The notes under the pieces: model-generated
What the model was told of the DNA's origin: nothing
Database searches by the model: none
Seen by the model: only the letters and a program-made list of their open reading frames with translations
Position numbers and translations under genes: made by a program
Assembly (NCBI GenBank): GCA_964419935.1
Contig: CAYQQJ010000028.1
Coordinates: 1-40,697 of the forward strand
Reading direction: 5' to 3'
DNA: 40,697 nucleotides
Origin: CAYQQJ01 sp964419935
GTDB taxonomy: Bacteria; Pseudomonadota; Gammaproteobacteria; Pseudomonadales; Cellvibrionaceae
Shown: positions 1-7,974 of the stretch, one piece after another
Numbering within the stretch: position 1 is the first letter of the stretch
Layout of the letters: each line of letters opens with the position of its first letter

Positions 1-54
1 TTCCCTTTTCCCTTTTCCCTTTTCCCTTTTCCCTTTTCCCTTTTCCCTTTTCCC
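1..54. repeat. Heptanucleotide tandem repeat (TTTTCCC)7
   Basis: A partial unit followed by seven perfect copies of TTTTCCC, beginning at the window edge, so the true copy number is unknown. It lies about 45 bp past the stop codon of the halogenase-like gene on the minus strand. The tract is pure pyrimidine on the plus strand. Copy-number slippage is likely in such a perfect array. No gene is seen within it. Confidence 0.95.
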
Positions 55-76
55 TCTTCTTTAGCCTATAGCGTGC

Positions 77-94
77 AGCTTGCGGCTTGCAGCT
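77..94. repeat. Copy A of an 18-nt dispersed repeat
   Basis: AGCTTGCGGCTTGCAGCT occurs here and again, identical, at 34612-34629. Both copies sit within about 6 nt of the stop codon of a minus-strand gene (the halogenase-like gene here, purL there). The unit is itself built from AGCTTGC-like sub-repeats. It may be a dispersed intergenic repeat placed at 3' ends; whether it affects mRNA ends is inference. Confidence 0.75.
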
Positions 95-99
95 TCCCT

Positions 100-1587
100 T
101 CACCCAAACCGCCGCAAAAACTCATCATGGGTCGGCAATGTTTTCACCATGTTGAGAATCGCTGAGCGCGCTCTTTGCAGGTTATTGTCAATTTCCGTGA
201 ACTCCAGATTGTCGACTCTGGGGGAGTATTTGCTGGGATGAATTCCCATGCCTTCGAACACAAACTGCCAGCTTGAGCTTCGGAACAGTTCGTCGACACC
301 TTCCTGCACGATGCCGTGGCCGGCAAACAGTGCGATTTTTTCCTGCAGGGATACAGGCAACTCCATGGTTTTGCACCACTGCCAGAACGGGGTATCTGCC
401 CGCTGTGTGGCGCAGTAATGAAGAATAATGAAATCCCGCACTTCTTCGTAATCCATGGACATCCTGCGGTTGTATTCTTTAATCAAGCTGGGTTCGCAAT
501 CTCGATCAGGGAAAAAGCGCAGGAAAAAGTCGATGCCGCGCGCCACCAAATGAATCGCCGTGGACTCCAATGGCTCGATGAAACCTGAGGCCAGGCCGAT
601 CGACAGACAATTGTGCTTCCAGGTTTGTTTACGTTTACCACTGACAAAGGGAATCACTTGTGGGTCCGTGATACGGGTACCATCAAGATTGGCCAACAGG
701 GTCGATTTTGCCTCCGCATCGCTGCAAAAACGACTGGCATAAACATATCCATGGCCGGTGGACTGGCGCAAAGGAATTCGCCAGCTCCAACCCGCTTTGC
801 GAGCCGTGGCGGTGGTATAGGGAACAATAGTGCCTTCTGTGGTGGTTTTAACAACAATGGCGCGGTCACAAGGCAGGTAACGGGACCAATCCTCAAAACC
901 TGCCTGCAGCGTATCCTCTATCAGCAGTGCCTTGAAGCCCGTGCAATCGATAAAGAAATCTCCTTTAACCCTGCGCCCGTCGTCCAGAATAATATGGTCG
1001 ATGAACCCATCGTCTTTCTGGACAACGTTATTCACCAGCCCTTTGGTATGTATAACGCCCTTGCCTTCGGCAAAGCGGCGAAGGTAGCGCACCACCAGTT
1101 TCGCATCCAGGTGAACCGCATAATTGGCGCCGCCCACCGGTGAATTCGGGGCCTGTTGCGGTGGGTAGAAGCGCCCCTTCTGTGCCATCACCGCAGACGG
1201 AGAGAACTCCTGCAGGGAGGGGGCGCAACCCTGGGCACGCGCTTTCAGCCAACACTGATAAAAGTCGTGAGAGCTGATGGGACATCCGAGCACGCCGAAC
1301 GGGTGGAAGTAGGCTTCGTTGCGTTTATGCCAGTCAACGAACTTGATCCCGAGCTTGTAACAGGCCTGGGTCTCTCGAATAAAATCCTGTTCATCAATGC
1401 CCAGTTTCTGAATCAGGCCGACAAATGGGGGGATGGTGGATTCGCCTATTCCAAGGGCGCCGGATTCATTAGGCTCAACAACTTCGATTTGACAGAGATC
1501 GTTTTTCAAGTGGGAGGCAAGCATCGCCGCGGAAATCCATCCGGATGTGCCGCCACCGACGATAATTATTTTTTTCAAAGGTTTCAT
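100..1587 (-). CDS. Flavin-dependent tryptophan halogenase family protein
   Basis: Related to FADH2-dependent halogenases such as PrnA, which chlorinate or brominate tryptophan through HOCl held by a catalytic lysine. From the chosen start (MKPLKK) the FAD-binding GGGTSGW lies at residues 11-17, a lysine matching PrnA Lys79 is in GIKF (K82), the halogenase-diagnostic WxWxIP reads WSWRIP at 267-272, and EPLEST at 338-343 holds the glutamate matching PrnA Glu346 (E341). The length, 495 aa, is normal. The start at 1587 was preferred over two upstream in-frame ATGs because the FAD motif then begins at its usual distance and GAGAAG precedes it. No flavin reductase or biosynthetic cluster adjoins. 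In Cellvibrionales-type genomes many such proteins occur near TonB-dependent receptors and the real substrate is unknown, so tryptophan as substrate is not established. Confidence 0.9.
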   Translation of the reverse strand: MKPLKKIIIVGGGTSGWISAAMLASHLKNDLCQIEVVEPNESGALGIGESTIPPFVGLIQKLGIDEQDFIRETQACYKLGIKFVDWHKRNEAYFHPFGVLGCPISSHDFYQCWLKARAQGCAPSLQEFSPSAVMAQKGRFYPPQQAPNSPVGGANYAVHLDAKLVVRYLRRFAEGKGVIHTKGLVNNVVQKDDGFIDHIILDDGRRVKGDFFIDCTGFKALLIEDTLQAGFEDWSRYLPCDRAIVVKTTTEGTIVPYTTATARKAGWSWRIPLRQSTGHGYVYASRFCSDAEAKSTLLANLDGTRITDPQVIPFVSGKRKQTWKHNCLSIGLASGFIEPLESTAIHLVARGIDFFLRFFPDRDCEPSLIKEYNRRMSMDYEEVRDFIILHYCATQRADTPFWQWCKTMELPVSLQEKIALFAGHGIVQEGVDELFRSSSWQFVFEGMGIHPSKYSPRVDNLEFTEIDNNLQRARSAILNMVKTLPTHDEFLRRFG

Positions 1588-1655
1588 ATGACTTCTCATG
1601 GATGCTTGGCGCATGGATGCTGAACGGTGTCTGCAACTTCTCCCGGCGGCGCATT

Positions 1656-2624
1656 TTACCAGCGGCTGTTTTCGACCAGTAACCCCGGGCTTCGGGGCTC
1701 CCAGTCTGTAGTGTAGTAGCCGTAGGCGGCGCTGCAGGACTGCAGTGCTCCGCGCAAAACATCAATCGCCTTGTGGCGCGGAAAACTGGCGCGCCAAGCC
1801 AACAGTAGTCGGCGTTCAGGTATCGGTGTGGCAAACGGCCGGGTGACCAAATGGTTGAGCCCCCTGCACAGGTCTACCGCCGCCGATAGCGGCAAGATCA
1901 GAATGCCCAGGTCATGGCTCACCATGTTGCGCAGCATGGCAAGGCTCGCCCCGCTCGTCACACCTTCGGGTTCATCCAGATGCGCGCAAACTGCCAGAAT
2001 ATGCTCCCGGAGGCAATGTCCCTCCTCCGGCAACAGTTCAGCAGGCAACAGCACCTTCTGATCGACCAGGTCCGTCGGACGCAGCTCTTTCTGAGAAGAC
2101 AGGGCATGGTGCCTTGGCAAAAGCACCACCAGCGGCTCGCGGAACAGCTCCTGACTAACCACATCCGCCTCCACAAACGGAGCACAAACCACAATCGCGT
2201 CGAGGGAGCCGTCCCGCAGTTGTCGACGCAGGTCCCCGGTTTTACCTTCGCGAATGCGCAGAGTCATGTGCGGGGCCAGTTTGTTCAGGTGGGTAGAGAC
2301 TTCCGGCAGCAAATAAGGCGCAATGGTGAAATTACCGCCGACCGTCAATGGGCTACCCAGCTGATTACTTCCGGCGTCGGCGATGGCTTGTATCGTCTCC
2401 GCGGACTTCAGCACTTTTTCCGCCTGAGCTCCGACCAGCTCGCCCAGGGCGGTGAGACGCACCTGAGACTTGGAGCGCTCGAAAAGCGTGACGCCAAGCT
2501 CATCCTCAAGCTTTTTCACCGCAATGCTGAGCGCGGGCTGACTGACACAGCACTTCGCTGCGGCACGGCCAAAGTGTTGTTCCTCGGCCAGCGCAGTGAG
2601 ATATCGCAGTTCTACGAGAGTCAT
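1656..2624 (-). CDS. oxyR: OxyR-type LysR family peroxide sensor
   Basis: LysR regulator with an N-terminal winged helix-turn-helix (about residues 1-60; SQPALSIAVKKLEDELG is the recognition region) and a C-terminal regulatory domain. The OxyR signature is present: GHCLREHILAVC carries two cysteines nine residues apart (C204 and C213 from the chosen start), matching E. coli Cys199 and Cys208, which form the H2O2-induced disulfide. The ATG at 2624 (MTLVEL) gives the usual OxyR N-terminus and has GGAA upstream; an ATG at 2639 would add five residues. It is transcribed divergently from an MFS transporter, not from katG or ahpC, which are absent here. Self-regulation through the shared gap is likely by family precedent. 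Confidence 0.9.
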   Translation of the reverse strand: MTLVELRYLTALAEEQHFGRAAAKCCVSQPALSIAVKKLEDELGVTLFERSKSQVRLTALGELVGAQAEKVLKSAETIQAIADAGSNQLGSPLTVGGNFTIAPYLLPEVSTHLNKLAPHMTLRIREGKTGDLRRQLRDGSLDAIVVCAPFVEADVVSQELFREPLVVLLPRHHALSSQKELRPTDLVDQKVLLPAELLPEEGHCLREHILAVCAHLDEPEGVTSGASLAMLRNMVSHDLGILILPLSAAVDLCRGLNHLVTRPFATPIPERRLLLAWRASFPRHKAIDVLRGALQSCSAAYGYYTTDWEPRSPGLLVENSRW

Positions 2625-2890
2625 GGTCGGATTTTCCATAGTTTCATCAAGCGCTGCTTCAGGCTTGCTGTTTCAGGCTTGGCACATGATACCCCCGCAG
2701 CCTGCAATGAGGAATATTTTGAGATTCCTAATCCGCCATAGTCAGAATTTATAAGCATTTCATTGATCGCGTTCAACCGCTGAGGTAAAAAGCCCTACTC
2801 GTATACTACAACCCAACTACTTGTTCCGGAATTCTGCCCTCCAGTCATTCTGAAACTACAATAAAAGCATTTGCCAAGGTCTACCCGTCG
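2625..2890. promoter_or_regulatory. Divergent oxyR / MFS promoter region with inverted repeat
   Basis: A 266-bp AT-richer gap separates the two divergent start codons. It contains an interrupted palindrome, AGGAAT (2710-2715) and ATTCCT (2724-2729) with an 8-nt spacer, a plausible LysR-type half-site pair. A 10-nt direct repeat TTCAGGCTTG lies closer to oxyR. No confident -35/-10 pair was assigned. Binding by OxyR is inferred from position only. Confidence 0.4.
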
Positions 2891-4504
2891 ATGTCACAAA
2901 ACGGTCTCTCGTTTCACCACCCTTTTGCCTTCTTTTTTGGCTGTGCCGCCCTTATCGGCGGTGTACTGGCCCATGTTCCCATGTTTGTTCACACAGCACA
3001 TATGGGCTACCACATGGCTGGGATGCCCATGAGCACCACCATGCTTGCAGGCATGGCGTTGATACCTTTGGGATTGATTCTGGCTACTTATGGCTTGATG
3101 CCACGACTGGCACAGTTGCGCAACGATAATCATGGCACTATCCATTTCCATGTCGCCGATAACGCGCCACTCAACCGGCACCACTGGATGTTGGTGTTTG
3201 CACTGCTTATCGCAGTGACCGTGGACGTCATGAAACCTGCAACCTTAGGTTTTGTGATGCCCGGCATGACCGATGAATATGGCATCAGCTCATCCTCCGC
3301 CGGTACCCTGGCGTTGGTAGCACTCATAGGTACAACAGTCGGGTCCGTACTCTGGGGAAGAATGGCAGACCTGGCCGGCCGTCGCGCATCCATTATTTTA
3401 TCGGCCCTGATGTTCATCGGGACCGCAATCTGCGGCGCCATGCCCAGCTTTGAATGGAACCTGGTGATGTGTTTCCTGATGGGCATGTCCGCCGGTGGAC
3501 TGCTGCCCACAACATTCACTCTGATGGCAGAAATGGTGCCCGCCGTTCATCGCGGCTGGCTGCTGGTTGCCTTGGGGGGTATAGGCACCTCGGCCGGCTA
3601 CCTGGTCGCCTCCGGTGCGGCAGCGGTTCTAGAACCCATTTTCAGCTGGCGGATGTTGTGGATGCTGGGTTTGCCTACGGGCCTACTGTTAATCATTCTC
3701 AACCGCTATATACCGGAGTCTCCCCGCTTTCTGGCGAACGCCGGCTTGAATCGTGAGGCTCGGGCGGTGCTCGCCAAATTCTCCGGCGAAGTCACCAACG
3801 ACGGCAGCGACGAGCTCGCTGAAGAAGAGATGGCGGTGTCGAATGATGGCTTGCGACAGCTGACGCACGGCCCTTACGCCAAAATTACTCTCGGACTAAT
3901 TGGCTCCGGTGTCGCCTGGGGGCTGGTGAACTTCGGCTTTTTGCTGTGGCTGCCCACCAACTTGCGCAACATGGGCATGAGCGCGGAAGCTGCCAACACA
4001 TTGCTCGCACAATCTGGGTTATTGGCGGTGCCGGGAATGGTCGCAGTAATCAGCCTCTATCACTTCTGGAGCAGCATCAAAAGTTTGGTTCTGTTTATCC
4101 TGCTCACGGCTGCGGCACTGATGCTCTTTCTCGTATTCGACCTATTGAGTGTGCACGCCGAACTGGCGATTATTATTTCCACCGCCCTGCTACTGGTCAG
4201 TTCCAGCGGTGTGATTGCCATGCTGATCCCCTACGCGGCTGAAATCTACCCCGTGCATTTGCGTGGGACCGGCGCCGGCATAGTGGCCGCCAGCTCCAAG
4301 TTCGGCGGCATTCTCGGCGCGGTTTGTGGCGTGGCGGGATTGTTTGACCATTTGGCGGTTTCAGCCTTGGTTATCGCAGTGCCCTTGATCCTGTTTGCCC
4401 TGCTGCTGTTGAAAAATGGCATCGACACCCGTGGCCGCCGCCTAGAGGACATTCATGCGGCGGTGGTCAGCAAATCTGCTGGAGACCCATTGCCGTCAGC
4501 GTGA
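2891..4504 (+). CDS. MFS transporter with His/Met-rich N-terminal extension
   Basis: Polytopic inner-membrane protein of 537 aa. The major facilitator core starts near residue 100 and has the inter-helix signature GRMADLAGRR (about 156-165) and, after TM6, PESPRF, both typical of sugar/aromatic-acid/SV2-like MFS carriers. Before this core are two extra hydrophobic segments (about 11-33 and 50-70) linked by a stretch rich in His and Met (H28, H34, H37, H41; M31, M38, M42, M45, M47), so about 14 helices are expected. A second His-containing stretch (HFH, then HH) precedes the core. The substrate cannot be read from sequence. It is divergent from oxyR, suggesting a link to oxidative stress or metal handling, but that is inference. 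It converges on the VOC gene 19 bp downstream. Confidence 0.85.
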   Translation: MSQNGLSFHHPFAFFFGCAALIGGVLAHVPMFVHTAHMGYHMAGMPMSTTMLAGMALIPLGLILATYGLMPRLAQLRNDNHGTIHFHVADNAPLNRHHWMLVFALLIAVTVDVMKPATLGFVMPGMTDEYGISSSSAGTLALVALIGTTVGSVLWGRMADLAGRRASIILSALMFIGTAICGAMPSFEWNLVMCFLMGMSAGGLLPTTFTLMAEMVPAVHRGWLLVALGGIGTSAGYLVASGAAAVLEPIFSWRMLWMLGLPTGLLLIILNRYIPESPRFLANAGLNREARAVLAKFSGEVTNDGSDELAEEEMAVSNDGLRQLTHGPYAKITLGLIGSGVAWGLVNFGFLLWLPTNLRNMGMSAEAANTLLAQSGLLAVPGMVAVISLYHFWSSIKSLVLFILLTAAALMLFLVFDLLSVHAELAIIISTALLLVSSSGVIAMLIPYAAEIYPVHLRGTGAGIVAASSKFGGILGAVCGVAGLFDHLAVSALVIAVPLILFALLLLKNGIDTRGRRLEDIHAAVVSKSAGDPLPSA

Positions 4505-4523
4505 TGGATTACAGGGGCACCAG

Positions 4524-4943
4524 TCACAACGGCATCAACTGGGGGTTCCACACCACTTCCCACAAATGCTGATCCGGATCCTGAAAATAGCCCGCGTAAC
4601 CGCCCCAAAAGGTGTCGGCTGCGGGCTTCACGATTCTACCTCCTGCATTTTCCGCCTGTGCCATAACCACATCCACTTCGGCAGTGGACGCCACATTGTG
4701 GCCCAGTGACAACGCAGTACCGCTGCCAGGCTTAGAAGGCAGACCCGAATCGTGGCACAAACTTTTTCTCGGCCATAGTGCCAACTTCAACCCCGTTTGC
4801 AGATCAAAGAAGGCGACGGCACCGTGTTCGAATTCAGTACCCACAATACCCTCGGTCGGCAGCTCCAATCCGTCGCGATAAAACACCACGGCACGCTCCA
4901 GATCTTCTACAGCAAGCGTAATAACGGTAATCTGTGGTTTCAT
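4524..4943 (-). CDS. VOC family (glyoxalase/bleomycin resistance-like) protein
   Basis: A single vicinal-oxygen-chelate domain of 139 aa. The two beta-alpha-beta-beta-beta modules are visible: an N-terminal module opening ITVITLAVEDLERAVVFYRD and a C-terminal one ending GYFQDPDQHLWEVVWNP, the usual final strand carrying the metal-ligand glutamate. Such small VOC proteins act on many substrates or bind drugs, and the exact reaction is unknown. AGGAG lies 7 nt before the ATG. It converges with the MFS gene and its 5' end is about 100 bp from the cardiolipin synthase start on the opposite strand. Confidence 0.88.
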   Translation of the reverse strand: MKPQITVITLAVEDLERAVVFYRDGLELPTEGIVGTEFEHGAVAFFDLQTGLKLALWPRKSLCHDSGLPSKPGSGTALSLGHNVASTAEVDVVMAQAENAGGRIVKPAADTFWGGYAGYFQDPDQHLWEVVWNPQLMPL

Positions 4944-5040
4944 TCTGACTCTCCTGGTATGGGTCGAGCTGTGTGTTCGGCATGATGAGCGTTATTCATG
5001 GTGAATGTTTGCCGAAAGCCACTAATTGAACGGGAATCCC

Positions 5041-6489
5041 ATGTATTGGCTAATCGCACTACTTCATTTGCTTATCATGATCGTAGCGGCTTTCCATGCC
5101 CTGATCTACAAGCGCGATCACCGCGCTGCACTGGGATGGATCGGCGTCATCATTGTATTTCCCATCGCGGGGCCTCTGCTTTACTTCCTGTTCGGCATCA
5201 ACCGTCTGCGCACCAAAGCCCGGGTTTTTACCGGTCATCACCTGCCGGTCCTGCACTTCAGTTATGACCCGATCGAAAACCCGCCGGAGCAGCCCGTAGA
5301 TCCTCTGGTGGACCAGGCATCTCTCCCACCATTGGCCAACGTGGGTGGCAGAGCCGCCGGCACCCCATTGGTAGCCGACAATTATGTGAAAGTGCTTAAG
5401 AATGGCGACGAGTTTTTCCCACGACTGGCCGAGGTTATCGACAACGCCCGCGATTACGTGCTGCTCTCAACCTACCTGTTTTCGCCCAAAGGTGCGGTGG
5501 CAGAGGTTGTTGCGGCTATGCAGCGCGCGGCGCGACGTGGAGTGAAACTGCGCGTTCTCATTGATGGTGTTGGTGTCTGCTACTCCCTCGGCGCGGTGGT
5601 TCGCCCGCTCCGGGAAGCAGGTGCCGAGGTCACACTGTTCAGGCCGATCTCTTTGCTTCCCCTGTCGTTCGATATCAACCTGCGCAACCATCGCAAAATT
5701 GCTGTAATAGACGGTCACATCGGTTTTTTTGGCGGTATCAACATTGATCCGCGTCATATGGTCACCGCCGCTGAGAATCGAACCCCCACCGAGGATTTAC
5801 AGTTTGAAGCAAGTGGTTCAGTTGTGGCAAAGCTGCAGGAATTGTTCGAGAAGGATTGGCAGCTGATGAATCGCAAGGGTTTGGATTTGGGCTTGGGTCA
5901 AAATGAAGACAACGCCACAGTGGCTGCCAGGCATAAAGGGCCAACCGTGTGCCGCGTAATCGGCGACGGGCCGGCGAACAACAGAAATCCCCTCGCCAAG
6001 ACACTGCATGGCGTCTTTTCCGCCGCGCAGAAAAATATCACCATCATGACACCCTACTTCCTGCCGGGTCATTCCATGGTGGCCGCCCTACAGGCAGCTA
6101 CCCTGCGCGGCGTGCGCGTACAAATTCTGCTGCCAGAGCGCAGCAACCTGCGCTTTGTGGATTGGGCGACGCGCAATATGTTGTGGGAGCTGCTCATGTG
6201 GAATGTGGAGGTGTATTACAAACCCGCCCCCTTCGCCCACACCAAGCTCACTCTGGTGGACGATGAATATGTGATGGGTGGCTCCGCCAACCTTGACGCC
6301 CGCAGCCTTCGCCTCAACTTCGAACTGGGTGTCGAAATGTTTGATCGCGATCTTGCAACACAAGTGCAACAGCACGTACAGGACGCCATCGCCCACAGTC
6401 GCCGCGTAACCCTCATTGAGCTCGACCAGCGGCCGATTCCACAGCGGGTACGGGATTCATTTTTCTGGCTGTTTTCCGGGTATTTGTAG
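5041..6489 (+). CDS. cls: Cardiolipin synthase (phospholipase D superfamily)
   Basis: Inner-membrane enzyme joining two phosphatidylglycerol molecules into cardiolipin and glycerol. Two N-terminal membrane segments (about residues 2-22 and 31-51) form the usual PLDc_N anchor. Two HxKxxxxD motifs follow: H217-K219-D224 (HRKIAVID) and H400-K402-D407 (HTKLTLVD), each followed by the expected GG/GS-N-D segment. The protein is 482 aa, normal for ClsA-type enzymes. The ATG at 5041 was chosen over an in-frame TTG at 5026 because GGGAA lies 4-5 nt before it and the membrane anchor begins at once. It stands alone and converges on the DUF4256 gene, with no clear terminator in the 29-bp gap. It marks the left edge of the accessory region. 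Confidence 0.93.
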   Translation: MYWLIALLHLLIMIVAAFHALIYKRDHRAALGWIGVIIVFPIAGPLLYFLFGINRLRTKARVFTGHHLPVLHFSYDPIENPPEQPVDPLVDQASLPPLANVGGRAAGTPLVADNYVKVLKNGDEFFPRLAEVIDNARDYVLLSTYLFSPKGAVAEVVAAMQRAARRGVKLRVLIDGVGVCYSLGAVVRPLREAGAEVTLFRPISLLPLSFDINLRNHRKIAVIDGHIGFFGGINIDPRHMVTAAENRTPTEDLQFEASGSVVAKLQELFEKDWQLMNRKGLDLGLGQNEDNATVAARHKGPTVCRVIGDGPANNRNPLAKTLHGVFSAAQKNITIMTPYFLPGHSMVAALQAATLRGVRVQILLPERSNLRFVDWATRNMLWELLMWNVEVYYKPAPFAHTKLTLVDDEYVMGGSANLDARSLRLNFELGVEMFDRDLATQVQQHVQDAIAHSRRVTLIELDQRPIPQRVRDSFFWLFSGYL

Positions 6490-6518
6490 GAATCTTCAAG
6501 CTTCGGTAATTAAACCAA

Positions 6519-7064
6519 TCAAACCCGAAGACAACCGCGAAACCCTCTGGCAGCATAGTACGATTGCGCACCATTATGGTATGTGAAGACGTGATCATAA
6601 CGTCGATCACAAAACAAAGCGCCGCCGAGTTTTCTGATGTCAGCAGGTGTTTGCACCCAACTTGATGTTTTGCTATCGAAGGCGCCGAGTTTCTGCAACT
6701 CGCGATATTGATCTTCCGTTAAAAGCTCGATACCCATAGCAGCAGCCATATCAACCGCGTTGTTAGCAGGCTTGTGTTCTTTTCGTGACTCCAGCCCTTC
6801 GCGGTCGTAGCACACACTTCTACGGCCTTTAGGGGTTTCCGGCGAGCAATCGTAAAAAACAAACTCGCGGGTCTTTTTATCGTAATCCACAACATCCGGT
6901 TCGCCACCGGTTATTTCCATTTCATGAAGTGAACGGAGCTTTTCGGCATTAGCATCCAGTTGTGCTTGCACCTTGGCCCATTCAAGGCCTTTATGTCTGT
7001 TCATGTTTTTCTCGAAACGGCTTTTTAACGCATCGAAAAGCTCTTCACGTTGTTGTGCTTTCAT
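6519..7064 (-). CDS. DUF4256 family protein
   Basis: A soluble 181-aa protein of a family with no known function. Recognisable features are the central VVDYDKKTREFVFYDCSPETP segment and the C-terminal GGALFCDRRYDHVFTYHNGA, which recur across DUF4256 proteins. The ATG at 7064 was chosen because AGAGGGG lies 7-8 nt upstream; another ATG at 7070 abuts the ribosome site. The start overlaps by 20 nt the end of the upstream membrane-protein gene, so the two are probably coupled in one transcript. It ends against the cardiolipin synthase gene. Small uncharacterised genes like this are common in mobile cassettes. Confidence 0.85.
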   Translation of the reverse strand: MKAQQREELFDALKSRFEKNMNRHKGLEWAKVQAQLDANAEKLRSLHEMEITGGEPDVVDYDKKTREFVFYDCSPETPKGRRSVCYDREGLESRKEHKPANNAVDMAAAMGIELLTEDQYRELQKLGAFDSKTSSWVQTPADIRKLGGALFCDRRYDHVFTYHNGAQSYYAARGFRGCLRV

Positions 7065-7368
7065 CGACATTCCCCTCTTTTCTGTTCGACTGGTCTTCAA
7101 TCCCGCTTAAATAAATCCTTCCTGAAAGGAGACGACCTATAAGTGAACCGCACCCCAACCCGATAAAGCCGGCTGTAAACCAGTCGCCAACAACAAAGTG
7201 GCCAATCAGCGCACCAACCGCCAAACCTGCCAGGGCTCCAGCGCCTATTCGCCGCTGAACCCTTGCATGTTTATCATGCGAGAGTTGCTTTTCAATTTTG
7301 GCTGACAAAGATGAGCGGTGATCCGACATCAAGGCATTGCCGATCTCCTCGGCCTGGTCCCTATTCAC
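7045..7368 (-). CDS. Small glycine-rich two-helix membrane protein
   Basis: A 107-aa protein with a charged N-terminal 40 residues and two hydrophobic glycine-rich segments (about residues 42-60 and 66-86: GAGALAGLAVGALIGHF, then AGFIGLGCGSLIGRL), resembling glycine-zipper helices. No named family was recognised. It starts with GTG at 7368, supported by AAGGAG 8 nt upstream, and overlaps the start of the DUF4256 gene in another frame. An attC-like site lies 16 nt before its start, so with DUF4256 it may have formed one two-gene cassette. A role at the inner membrane is inferred only from hydropathy. Confidence 0.75.
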   Translation of the reverse strand: MNRDQAEEIGNALMSDHRSSLSAKIEKQLSHDKHARVQRRIGAGALAGLAVGALIGHFVVGDWFTAGFIGLGCGSLIGRLLSGRIYLSGIEDQSNRKEGNVDESTTT

Positions 7369-7384
7369 TGCGGTTACTCCTTAT

Positions 7385-7441
7385 GCATAACGTTCAAGTT
7401 CAGCGGAATTCCCTGGCTGCGTCCGCCGTCCCTTATTGGGC
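7385..7441 (-). other. attC-like integron recombination site (degenerate)
   Basis: On the minus strand a 57-nt segment starts GCCCAAT (near the RYYYAAC inverse core, final C replaced) and ends GTTATGC (near GTTRRRY). Internally GCGGA and TCCGC pair, and AAG pairs with CTT one step further out, leaving an unpaired base as in attC folds. The length matches classical 59-bp elements. It lies 7 nt after the stop of the NTF2-like gene and 16 nt before the next gene, where an attC belongs. R'' and R' pair at only about 4 of 7 positions, so it is degenerate or chance. Confidence 0.4.
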
Positions 7442-7448
7442 GTCAACT

Positions 7449-7802
7449 TCACGCGGGCGTCTGCTGGTGAATCACCAATTTCCACGTTTGGTCTCGCACA
7501 TACGTGCTACTTATGAGCGCAACATATGGCCGCTCCTCCTTGCGCTGTGCCATAACTTTATACGCCAGCGTCCCGACGTTAGCCGCAAGTGCAATCACAT
7601 GAGCATCCTCAATATGAAAACTTTCCCATGACTGGGAACCCAGGGATTGCAAGATGCATTCTCGCCCAACAATACGCATCCCACCGGGAAACAGCATTAC
7701 AGCATCGTCGCGAAGTATGGAACCATAGAACCTTTTGCCCGCATCGCCTTCCGTTGAAAGGGCCTCCCACCCCTGCCATTCCAGTTCAAGAAGCTCGTCC
7801 AT
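7449..7802 (-). CDS. NTF2-like (DUF4440/SnoaL-type) protein
   Basis: A 117-aa single-domain protein with the cone-shaped NTF2-like fold pattern: an N-terminal helix ELLELEWQGWEALST, then YGSILRDDAVMLFPGGMRIVGRECILQSL, and C-terminal strands ALISSTYVRDQTWKLVIHQQTP. Such proteins bind small ligands or act as isomerases, and no catalytic residue can be assigned. GGAGG lies 8 nt before the ATG. The attC-like site follows its stop directly, and the next gene is on the same strand. Its function is unknown. Confidence 0.8.
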   Translation of the reverse strand: MDELLELEWQGWEALSTEGDAGKRFYGSILRDDAVMLFPGGMRIVGRECILQSLGSQSWESFHIEDAHVIALAANVGTLAYKVMAQRKEERPYVALISSTYVRDQTWKLVIHQQTPA

Positions 7803-7974
7803 TTATAGAAACCTCCGAAGGTTGGCCCTTGTGAGACACGCATACAATACTTGACAGCATAAGCCCGGGCAAATAGTCAACGAATCAAGAAATTGCCTCC
7901 CATCAAAGTCGGCCTGGTGCCCATCGTATTTAATCCCGAAGTATTCTGTCTTCTGGGCTGTTTCTTCCATTTCG

